A stretch of 64,000 nt of DNA from Euglena gracilis (lineage: Eukaryota > Euglenida > Euglenophyceae > Euglenales): assembly GCA_039621445.1 (NCBI GenBank), contig CP154954.1, positions 8,496,634 to 8,560,633 of the forward strand, read 5' to 3'. The notes beneath the pieces are model-generated. The model did not search any database, had not been told where the DNA came from, and worked only from the letters and a program-made list of their open reading frames with translations. Positions 1-10,300 of the stretch are shown here, piece after piece (position 1 is the stretch's first letter; each line of letters opens with the position of its first letter). Position numbers and translations under genes: made by a program.

Positions 1-39
1 CACTGTTATGGGTTTCCCCGGAGTTTCATTGGAATTGAA

Positions 40-241
40 ATCCTCTGCAGTTTTGGGGAAAGCACAGAGCCAAACACATGGTTTCAAAGCAAAATGTCTC
101 GCCAATCTTGTTAATGTTTTTGCTGAAATGTCCAGGGTCCACTGCTGAGCTTTTCTCCTGGGTTTGGGCTTGCGGGAAAATCTTCTGCAGCATTTTGGGA
201 AAGCACAAAGCCAAACCCAAGATTTGGAAGCAAAATGTCTG
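40..241. repeat. Imperfect tandem duplication, about 140-bp period
   Basis: The stretch at about 40-101 (ending AAGCAAAATGTCT) recurs at about 180-241 with scattered substitutions. There is no convincing coding sequence in 1-900 outside this duplication and the 348-691 element. Confidence 0.55.
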
Positions 242-347
242 TAAATGGGTCCACCAATCTTGTTCAAGATGCCTCACCGACCCGGGATATCCATCAAACC
301 CCGGAGTTTGCAGCGACAGTCTGTGCCCTGGGCAGAGACCCCGGACT

Positions 348-691
348 TAGACGGCCGTAACTGGACACTTTTTTCCCCAAAAAATTGGTCAAAATTTTGG
401 CCTAAAACGGGTTTTCTAGGAGCACTTTTGAAAAAATTCCAGGCGCATTTGCGCCTAAACCCAATTTTAAATATTGCCACAGAGTGCCCCAATTTCTTAA
501 CTAATTCCGTAGAAATCATGGGGTTTTGTGACAAAAAGATATCCAAGAATTTTGCTTTCTATGGTGAAGTTGTGGCGTTATTTGGGCTTTGAAGATTGAC
601 ATTTTGCGAAAGACCCTTTGAAGGGCTATTTTCTCAAGCCACAATTCCAGGCGCAATTTGATTTTTTAGTGTCCAGTTACGGCCGTCTAAG
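348..691. mobile_element. TA-flanked MITE with 20-bp-class inverted repeats
   Basis: The left end reads TAGACGGCCGTAACTGGACA and the right end is its reverse complement (about 669-691), so the pair forms near-perfect terminal inverted repeats around a roughly 344-bp core without coding capacity. A TA lies at each outer edge, as expected for a Tc1/mariner-type target duplication. No transposase is present, so it would be non-autonomous. Confidence 0.7.
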
Positions 692-926
692 CCGGAGTCT
701 ACATCGACATGTGAGATTCAGCCACCTAGCAGCAGCACGTCGACATCGCATCAGTGGCTCAAGCCCTGGGAGATCCAGCCCTAGGAGAAGTAGCAACAGC
801 AGCAGCACATCGACATTGTCGCTTCACATATGTCGTTGTGAACTCCGGGGGTTGTTGAAATCACCCGGGTCGGTGAGGCTGTGGCTGCAAATGAGCCAGT
901 AGAGTGAACACGGAGTGGATAAAACA

Positions 927-1370
927 ATGAACTCCATAGCTGGCGCTTCGTTTAAAACAAAGTGAAAAAAAACATGTTTTTTAAAAAAAAACATGTTTTT
1001 TTTATAAAAAAACAAAAAAAACGCCATTGAGGGTCCAGGGCAAAAAAAATTTTGCCTTTAATTTTAGCTTTTTTTTGCCCATCCTCAGGCAGAGAAAGAC
1101 ACCAAATTTGGGATGTTTCAAGTTGAAACATCCCAAAATGGCGGGAAAATGCCCTATTTTGACCATTCTTGTTGAAGACCTCCAAAAGTATTGGTTTTCA
1201 AGTCATTTGAGCTCAGCTTGGTTCACCCTTGCGTTCAAAGGCAAAATTTGGACCATCATTTTCCCCTTTGTTTTTTTTGCCGTTTTTTTTTGCCTGTTTT
1301 TTTAATAAAAAACAAAGAAACGTTTTTTTATTAAAAAAAAACAAAAAAAAACGCCAGCTATGATGAACTC
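927..1370. mobile_element. hAT-like MITE, TSD ATGAACTC
   Basis: An element at 935-1362 has ends CATAGCTGGCG and CGCCAGCTATG and is flanked on both sides by the identical octamer ATGAACTC (927-934 and 1363-1370). The interior carries A/T-rich hairpins near both ends and no open frame of note. An 8-bp duplication with CA-initial inverted repeats is the hAT-like layout seen repeatedly in this window. Confidence 0.85.
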
Positions 1371-3120
1371 CAAGACGTCGAAAGCCTGGAACTTCAAAAT
1401 ATACCCCACGTAAGGCTTTCATTTGTCCGACATGATATGCGAACGAAAAAAAAATAGACACTCAGAAAGTGGAAATTTCATTTAAAAACCTCGTTATGAA
1501 ACACCCAAACCATACTTCGAATCCTACTAAGTTCAAAAAGTGCCCAAAAATGGTCAAAAAAATGCAATTTTATGACTTTTTCATTTTTGTGGAATTTTGT
1601 TTTGGCAGAAAGGACCCAGAAGTTGCAAAAATGGTTGAAAACATGCATTCAATTTTTTTTGTACAAAACCTTGTTGGGTTTTTTGTTTAAAAAAATGTTA
1701 ATATTTAAAAAAAAACAGCGTCCAAAAAAATCAAGCTGCCAACTATGGTTTGGCGAACTCCAAACAGTTGGCAACAGCAGCAAGGTCTGCACCTACGGAG
1801 CCAGACTTTTTCTTCGTGTTTGCCCTGTGCCAGCAAGGTGGGTCAACCTTTGGCTTCTTGGCATCTTGATGGTACACCACGAGAGCAGACAAGCAAGGTT
1901 GGATGGTTAATCAAAAAACGGTTAATCGCTTGTGACCACCCCAGTTAATCGTTCGTTTGTGGGGGGGGACAATTAACCATGATTAATCGCAAAACGGTTA
2001 CTCCCCCCCCCCCTTATTGTCCCCCCCCCCCTTATTGAGCCAAAAAAAAAACCCGACGGGAGTTTTTTTTGGCTCGGCCAATGAAATTCCTTTGGTTCGG
2101 TCTTATTGTCCCCCCCCTTATTGTTCGGCCGGGCCTCCCGGGGGGAGGTCGGCGGGACAATAAGGTGGGGGGGGTTAATCGCTTGTAACCCCCCAGTTAA
2201 TCGCTTCTTTTGCGTTGTCGGAAAAAGAAATGTCCTGGGGTTGGGAAGGAAGATGGCAAGGTTGTGTTCAATGCCAATGTGGATGAAAAATTCTTTCAAA
2301 AAGCCTTGAATGTAAACTCTGTTTTTGATTCCACATTTTCTGGACGCCAAATTTTTGGTGTCCTTGGCCCATTGTGGAGTGAAGAAGTCAGATGAAATGA
2401 GTTTTGTTTTTTGGGGGGAAATTAATGCGGTGGCGCTTAATCGAAATTAATTGAGGGACAGGCACGGTTAATCGAAAATTGGTATCGACACCTGACCCCC
2501 AATTAACCATGGCTAATCGCTTGACCTGAAAAAATGACGGCTAATTGCCCAACCCTGAGCCAAGATCAGTTCCATCTTAGGGGGAGGTGGCAAAAGACCA
2601 TTCACAAAGTTTGCCTTGTGTTTAGCCATAGGGTGAGGGCTGTGAGGGAAAATGGGGGGGTAACACGTTTGCCCATGGGGGCATCTGTGGCAATGACACG
2701 TTTTCCATTAGGGCATCCGTGGCAAGGCACATTTTCCACTGGGGCGCTTTTTTTTGTTCCCAATTTCACATTTTCGCGTTTTTCTCCCTTGGCGTGAATC
2801 ATGACCACGACTTTCAGTGCAGGCATTTGGCGGGCTATGGACACGTTTTTAAACATATTGTGGCAGAGCTCAGATTTCAGCCTGAAAACGTGTTCAGCAG
2901 GGCGGCCCCGAAGGGCATTTGGCGGGCTCTAAACACCTTTTTAAACATTTTGTGGCTGAACACATTTTTGGGCTGAAATCTGGGCTCGGCCACAATTTGT
3001 GTATAGAAAGCATCGATGGAAGCGGGGTTTAAACAAAACCACACAATAGAGATATTTCGGCCCTAACATAATGGCCAAACTTTTGACACCAATCATGAAA
3101 ACATTGGAATTCGATTGAAT
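1371..3120. other. Gene-free spacer with GTTAATCG-type repeat cluster
   Basis: No supportable coding region. From about 1905 to 2530 the motifs GTTAATCG and TTATTGTCCCCCC recur many times in both orientations, apparently one or more decayed C-rich inverted-repeat elements. From 2640 to 3000 there are loose repeats of 'ggcacattttccac' and 'gcgggct' type text. Confidence 0.5.
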
Positions 3121-3124
3121 TTGA

Positions 3125-3300
3125 AGGCCGCCAAAGGTGGCATTTTTGATAATGGTCCTTCTCAAAAAATTGCCCAAAATCATTTTTTTGGGTGTTCTGT
3201 GGCTGAAAAAATCGTCCCCGGTGGCTTTCATTTCTCTTCCCCAGGAGGTGGTTTGTAAGTCAAGATATAGGTCGGCCCGGGGGGGGGGGGGTTATAAGTG
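3125..3300. mobile_element. Truncated copy of C-rich TA element family B
   Basis: This is the right half of the family also found at 7675-8027, 45413-45768 and 47607-47971. Shared segments include the 'ggcatttttgataatggt' region, the 'aaaatcgtccccgg' block and the terminal poly-G followed by TTATAAGTG. The left half is missing. Confidence 0.65.
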
Positions 3301-3332
3301 AGGGGGTCAAATGGGGTTTGGGACCCCATCAC

Positions 3333-4057
3333 CAGAGGGGGGGAAAATTGCACCGTGCAATTTTTGCAATTTCGTGCAATTTTCGATTTTCCCGAAATGT
3401 GCAATTTTTTGCAATTTTGTGCAATTAATTGCACAGGCCTAGGACATTTTGTTTTGGAAAATGTCAGTTTTTGATGCAATTGAGAATTTACCGGTTCTTT
3501 TTTTTCTGGAGGTATTGCAAAAACTGGCTCCTACACTGGACATTTACCCCCCCCCCCACGCCCCCCCACCCCCCCACCCCCCACACTTGACCAATGTAGG
3601 AGCCAGTTTTTGCAATATATGGGTAGCAGGGGTAGTTTTTGCTGGGAAACTAATGTGCGTAGTGAAAATTTCCGTTCAAAGGCTGTTTATTGTTGGTTTA
3701 CTCAGTTTTCAAACCCAATCGGCCAATTGGCAAAGAGCAATAGGCATTCTACAAACAGGTTCATATTTTGTGCCTTGGTAATTTCTAAGTATGAATGGTT
3801 TTGTCTTCCGCTGGATGATGAACAAGTTCAGGATGAATGGTGTAACTGTTGCCATGGCATATTGCCACGGCTGATTGTGTTGCAACTTTTTGGGCGAACC
3901 GAGAGGTCCAATTGGCAGAATATGCAGCTTTTCTGGTTTCTGATATGGCTTTTCTGGTACGTGCAATTTTGTGCAATTTTGTGCAATTTTGTGCAATTTT
4001 GTGCAATTTTTTTGCACTGCAATTTCGACCTCCCGATGTGCAATTTCTCCCCCCCTG
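3333..4057. mobile_element. hAT-like MITE made of GTGCAATTTT repeats, 7-bp TSD
   Basis: The left end CAGAGGGGGGGAAAATTGCAC and the right end (complement CAGGGGGGGAGAAATTGCAC) are inverted repeats. They are flanked by CCATCAC at 3326-3332 and 4058-4064. Both subterminal regions consist of tandem GTGCAATTTT units (about 3350-3435 and 3955-4040). A separate hairpin lies inside at 3513-3617. Total 725 bp, no coding capacity. Confidence 0.75.
3513..3617. repeat. Hairpin with 23-bp perfect arms
   Basis: Arms at 3513-3535 and 3595-3617 are perfect reverse complements (left arm begins TATTGCAAAAACTGGCTCCT). The loop is almost pure C/A. It lies inside the 3333-4057 element and may be a nested insertion. 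Confidence 0.85.
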
Positions 4058-4119
4058 CCATCACACAAGGAGTTTTTCTGCATTGTGAATGCAGAATATT
4101 TACCTGGTGAATTCCTGTC

Positions 4120-4306
4120 ATGACCACAACTGAAGAGAAAGCAGTGGTCTCCAAAAGCCAATGCTCTCCTCCCTCATCTCCCTCAGTGATGCGCTTCTCA
4201 GTGTACACAATCTATGTTGGGGCTTGCCTCTTGGCATTCTTGGCGGCCATCCTAAGTGGCGTTATCCTTCTCGTCTATGGAGGAATTCCAAACAAACAAC
4301 CAACAA
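4120..4306 (+). CDS. Candidate first exon: N-terminal membrane anchor
   Basis: An ATG at 4120 opens a frame with a short Ser/Pro/Thr-rich cytoplasmic stretch and then one strongly hydrophobic helix (about residues 26-53, core [20 protein letters not shown]). A GT donor after 4306 leaves phase 1, which matches the acceptor AG before 5917 (phase 1). The ATG follows shortly after the end of the 3333-4057 element; an AG near 4091 could serve spliced-leader addition (inference). It could instead be an independent small membrane protein, since the frame stays open to a stop at 4326. Confidence 0.5.
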
Positions 4307-7300
4307 GTTTATTTGGACTAATTTGAGACGTCACCGGGGGATTATGACCACAATGCGGACCTCTTGAAACCACCCTGAAAAACGAGCCAATATCGGAAAT
4401 TTGGCCAATTTAAAAAAAAATTGGAAAATTGGATGGAAAGCCGATCCTCCAAAACGTCCAAATGTGCCATAAAACTTGCAACATGAAATAAGGGTCCCAT
4501 TCTACATCCATCGAAAGCTGGCCAGTTTTGGCCATGGGGTCATTCTTGCGGGGGGGGGACAAAGCTAGAGCCCCCAACCCATCGTTTCAAATTATTGTGT
4601 TCCAATATGGACTTGGGTGTGAGTGTGTGCCTGGGACAATTTCCATTGTGTTTGCATTTTAATTCCATTTCCCTCTGTTTTTTTCTTTGGGGGAGAATGG
4701 AAAGAAACCACCACCACCCCTTCAAAATGCACTGTGCTCCCCTCGCCCTCTAGTTCCGTTGTGCTTCATTTTTATGTAAATTCTGCCGGAATTTTTTTAA
4801 AATACATTTTTCATCCACTGCATCAGCACCAAGAAGCTTTCCCTTCGGTCCAAATCCTTCGGTCTCGCCGCCCACGTGCTTAGGCGGCCAAACTCGCACT
4901 TGAGGTTTTAATTTTTAGCTTGCGCTTTTGGCGCAAATTTCCAAACTTTTTTGAGACCCGGCGGTGAAACCCACCCTTTTGACCATCTGGTTCCCTCCAA
5001 GTCTCCAGGCGGAGACCCTCCATGGTGGCGTGTGCAACATTTGGCGATGTTGGGACCTGGGAACAGGCCCAATTTTGGTGTTTTTCAGCATGCGCACCAT
5101 TTTGAAAAAGGTTCAAAACCCTGGGTTTGAACGTCGGGACACGTGATCTTTCCAAAAAAGGGCCAAAACCCCCGTTGCGAGTCCCTTGTTTTTGAAGCCT
5201 TGACTGTGTTCCCCGGATGGTTCTACATAGGCTGGGTGTAGTTTGGCCCTTTTTGTTCCTTTTTTTGGGCTCTGCGATGTGTCCGTGAAGGGTTGCCTGC
5301 TGAGGCATCTAGAGGGTGGACTCTCCCACACCGCCGGGTACAGAAGGCAATGTTTATGGACATTGCGCTTAAGCGCAATAGTTTTACCTTGTGCTTAAGC
5401 GCAATGTAAAATTGTTGCGCTTAAGCGCATTTAACACATGTAACACAGAAGCCCCCTGGGCTTATGGCAGTCCCTCTGATGTTACGGTGTCATTGCGCCG
5501 AAGCGCAATGGATATGCCTACATAATGCAATGCTTGTTCATTCAGATTACACGTCAGCCGCTTGTTTGCACTTCTCATTTTTTTGTATGATGTTTTGCGC
5601 TTCGGCGCAACGTATTTCCTCACCCACTGGCCGTGCAGAGGGGGTCAAATAAGGGGGGGGGATCAAAAATTCCTTTAGAGAGAGGGCAAAAAAAATTTTC
5701 GGCGCCAGCCCATGAACAAAAAATTTCCCCAGACCCAAATGCTCAAGGGGGGGGGGTCAAATAAAGGGGGGGGTACCGTCACTTTCAAAGCTAATTGCGA
5801 GTTAGGCCGCCTAAGATGTGTGCAGTCCCACTTAGACCCAGCAAAAAAAAAATGGCATGAGCGTTATCTGCCAGCAAGCAATGATGGCAAAAAATGACAG
5901 GAAACCTCCATGACAGATGACACATTTGCGGGGCAGCAACGGCAGAGCGAGGATGCGCAGCTGACGGCCGGCCGGGGGCAGGTGCATGCCATCCAGGGCG
6001 TGATCCGCAACCAGATGAACCGCATGATGACCATGGCAGAAGAGGCCGACCATGCTCTTCCGAAGGGGTGGTTGCCCCCAGGCATTTCTTTTATGTAAAA
6101 ATAAGTAGGTTTGAACTGGTTTGGTTGGTCGTCAGAAGGGGGATTTGCACGGGGGAGGGGCATAAGGGTCTAAATTAGAAATCAAAATGCCCCCCTCCAA
6201 ACACCGGTTTCGTAAAAAAAAAAAGAAAACAATTTCAACGGTTAAAGAATTGCCAAAAGTGCTGTTTTCTATGACATTTCATCGCGCACAAAAATGCGAA
6301 AAATCTCACAGAAATTGTGGCCTTGGGGACTTCACCTATTAACAGAGTTTACCTTTGTAGGCCTTGTCTTCATTTTGCAAAAAAAAATTATTATCCAAAC
6401 TCCAGTCAAGGGTTGGGTTACAGTTAGCATTAGGGTTATCATCATCAGCATTTGCCCATGCACAACAGCGTTTACCCGTGGAAGGCTTGCTTCCCACACA
6501 CAAAAGGATTTTGGTATTGGGGTTGCGGGCGGGCTGCCGCCCCCCTCCCCCACCATGAGACTGTAGGCCAACCAAATTCGCACAAATATGTTGTTTAGAG
6601 ATAGGGTTAGGGTTCCAGACAGGGTTCAGGTTAGGCATGGGGTTAGGATTAAGGTAGGTGGCTGCCACAAAACCCAAAAAAAAAACTGATACCAAAAAAA
6701 TGTGAAAGGTTCAAAGCAAAAGTAATTGAAATGGAGTGCAATTTCTAAACTGCGCAAGGTCCTTTAATTTTTTCAGGGCGGGGAAAAATGCACCTCAACG
6801 TCGCGTCCTAATTTTCAAATATTTTGAAAAGTTTCAAGAGAAGCACATCAGCAGTTGCTCAAGCTGTCCCACAAATTTCCACTTGCAAACCCCAGGTGTC
6901 CCAAACTTTTTAACTCATGAAATAAATTTAAAGCCCTGACGTTGGGGATGCACTTATATGCAAATTCCAATGCGTAGAGGTGCTCTTTTGCTTAAGACGG
7001 CCTGACCAAATGGTTGGGCAACCTGGTCAACTGATTTGTGGGACGAAACTTTTGAAAGAAGGGGTGGTAGTCAGGCGTGCCAAGTGTGCGTCCAGCCACG
7101 TACCATCGTCAGTCATCACGGAGCAACTGAGAAGGGTTTGATCCTTTGCAGGAAACAGGAAACATCGGGAGGGTGGGTTATCTGGGTGGTGAACACAACC
7201 GGATCAGATTTAGGTGTTTACACCCAAAATCGTGGGACATGGCGGAATGTGCACCTTTGCATTTATACCTCTGGAACCTGCCCAATTTTGTGAATTCATG

Positions 7301-10300
7301 ACAAAGTTGCCCTCCTGGCTGTCTCAAGGTTTGGTTGAAGGTATTCTCAGATGATCAAACGTGGAAAATACCAGGAATTTACAATTTTTCAAGGGAATCA
7401 CTGTTGAGGTGTTTGGGCGAGTGGCGGATGGTTCTCAACAGAGGGGCGTGACTTCACGCGGCAACTGGTGATGCGCCTCAAGACCCTTCCCAACGCCACA
7501 CTCCTGCCCGAGAACGTCATCCCGGCGCTGAACGAAACCTTCTTCCCTGTTTGACCTGGACCCTGGCTCTGCCCTGCATGTTGAGAGCCGGCAATTTGCG
7601 AAAGCTTTGCAGCCTGGTTGTCGGCAGGCAGTCCAGGAAAACTGTTGATGTTTGCGTGTTTCTATCCTGCTACGTACCCCCCCCCCCCCCGACTTATAAA
7701 CCCCCGGGGGTTAATGGATCCGGTTTTGTTGGTCGGCCGAGGGGGGGGGGGCAAAATGACCCCGAAACCCCCCAAATTGGTAATTTTTGGCAAATTTGGT
7801 CAAAAATGGCATTTTTGATAATGGTAGGTGTCAATGGTGTCAATGGTAGTTGCCAAAAAATCAGTTTTTTGGGTGGTTTGCGGCCGAAAATATCGTCCCC
7901 GGCGGTTTTCATTTTTCTTCCCTGAAGGGGGGGGGTTTATAGGTCCCGGTTTGGTTGGTCGGCCCGAGGGGGGGTTTATGGTGGGGGGGGGTTATAGGTG
8001 GGGGGGGTTTATAAGTGGGTGGGTTTACCCTCCAGGATTTTGAACCTTTTTGAAAAAATAGAGAACCTTTTGGACAGCGATGCTGACATTAAACAACAAA
8101 GGTTTTAAATCTTTTGGACAAGGGTGTTGAAAAAGTTTCAAGGACCCTTACTCCATGAGTACAACTTCCGCGTTCTTTCAACGTCCCCGTGCAAAAGTTT
8201 CAATACAATACACCTGCCCAAAAGTCTCTCCAAATTGGCTAGAAGTTTTAACATCTCTGTCCAAAAGTGACAGTATTTTTGTCCAAGGGGTTCAGGAATC
8301 TTGTCCGAAAACTGTCAGGTGGTCCCAGGACCTCCCTCGCCTGCTCTACAGTAATTTTTTTTGACTTGGCGACGTGGCGAGTGTCGAAGAAATGCTCTGT
8401 GCAAAAGAAAAGAAAAGGAACGTAATGAATGATAATTGGAAAATAAAAAAATGAAAAAAGGAAAACGTTTGACGTCACAAGGAGGAAAGGAATGCTTTTC
8501 TTCAAAGGAAGGTTTTCCTTCAAAAGTTGCGAGGAGTCCAGTTTCTGGGTCACTGCGGTGAAGGCGAACAACTCTCTCAATGGTTATGGCTTGTCCATGA
8601 TATACAAGAACGCGACCCGGCTTCTTTTTCAATTCAAAAATCGCAACCTTTGGCTCGTTGTTAAAAAAAATGGAGCAAAAAGGAGCCCGTACAGAATCAC
8701 GGGGGCCCTGTACGACCGGTCCATTTGGGCGTTCTGGGAGATGTCAAGGACGGGTGCTTTCGATTACATGTATGGCTGGACCAGGCTTGTGCTTAGTCGG
8801 GTGCCTACCCCACGAGGGGGGGTGCTAGGGGCAGGCACCCCATAGCACCCGATCTGACCCCCCCGGGGGGGAAGGTTTTTGGGGGGGTGCCTGCCCATAG
8901 CAGGCACCCCCCTCCGACCCCAGCGCCAAAGGCGCCGGGTGCCCGGAAAAGGCCATTTTCAATGAAAATTTTCTGGTTCCCCCCGGACCCCCCCCGGGGT
9001 GTGCCTGCTAGGGGCAGGCACCCTATAGCACCCACCCCCCCCCCTTGTTGGTAAGCACAAGCATGGGCTGGACCTTGCCCGAGGATGGCCTGCTCCACAG
9101 CCAGGGGTTGGTCCTCCATTGTCATGATTGCCTGTGGAGGTGCCCAGTGTGAATTTCTAAAAGTTGCATAGCATGTTTAGATGCCATTGAAGCAAGTGTT
9201 GTCGAATCATCGTTTCTCAGTTTTGTAGAAATTCCCCAACAATTCTCAGTTGGTACGGAAAAAAAGTTGAAAGTTCTTCCTGCCTTGCCATATTGTTGTA
9301 GAATGTCGAAGCTCTGTTCGGGTTGCAGTTCGCATCGACCTCTGTGGCTGTCTTCCGCAATCATTGGCTCGATTTCGCCACCCCTCAGTTGGGGGAGGCG
9401 CTCTACACCGTGGATGTAATGAGTGTCACAACTGGGAAGCAATGGAACGTTCTGGCCAAGTGACTGCATATTGGGCAAGAGGGGAAAGTTAGTTTTAAAG
9501 ACGAGGTTGGGCAAGAGGGGAAAGTTAGTTTTAAAGACGAGGCACCTTTGCATTTTTCTTTTACGAAATTATTATCATTAAATTGATTTATTTTTGCTGA
9601 AAATTTCTTTGGACAATTTTTATTGAAAACGTTGGAGTTGATCAACATTCTAGGAGGATATCTTTTCAGGCAAACACAGACTCTTCCGACCAGCCCTCCG
9701 CCCAACGATCAAGAAGCACAATAATCACGAAAGATGCAAGAAAATTACGACAGATCACGAAAAAGCACAAATCAGAATTTGGGGTCCTCACCATGAAACA
9801 GAGGTAACCCCCCCCCCAAATATAAGACACCGGTGTCTTATATTTGGGTGTCGACCAATTTCGCCAAAGGGTGTCTTATATTTGGGGGGTGTCTTATATT
9901 TGGGTCTCAGGCGGATGACTGAGGGGTGTCTTATGTTTGGACACTTTTCCAGCAAGTATGTTGTTGTGCTAATGTCCTCGTACCTTCATATATAGGGTTT
10001 TTCTTCATGTCTGACGGGTCATCTTCCGACGCTTTGGAGAGTGTGTATGCTGAAAGCGACCAATCTGCAAGTGGTGATGAACTTGGCACAACGGACTGCC
10101 TCATTTTCTAGAAATTGGAAAATACGAACACTGGCACATTTGTCTGAACGTCATTCATCACCACTTGCAGATTGGTCGCTTTCTTGCTGTTCAAAATAAT
10201 AGATTCTCAACCTTGATCTGCTACACCCAAAAGCAGTAGACTGGACGTGCGTTAGTTGTTTTCATCACGCCTTGAGACTTGCTGCTGGGGACTGAGGAAG

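Noticed and set aside
6600-6660. Telomere repeats near 6.6 kb and 31.6 kb as a chromosome end
   Set aside because: Only a few degenerate GGTTAGG units, embedded in introns of one gene.
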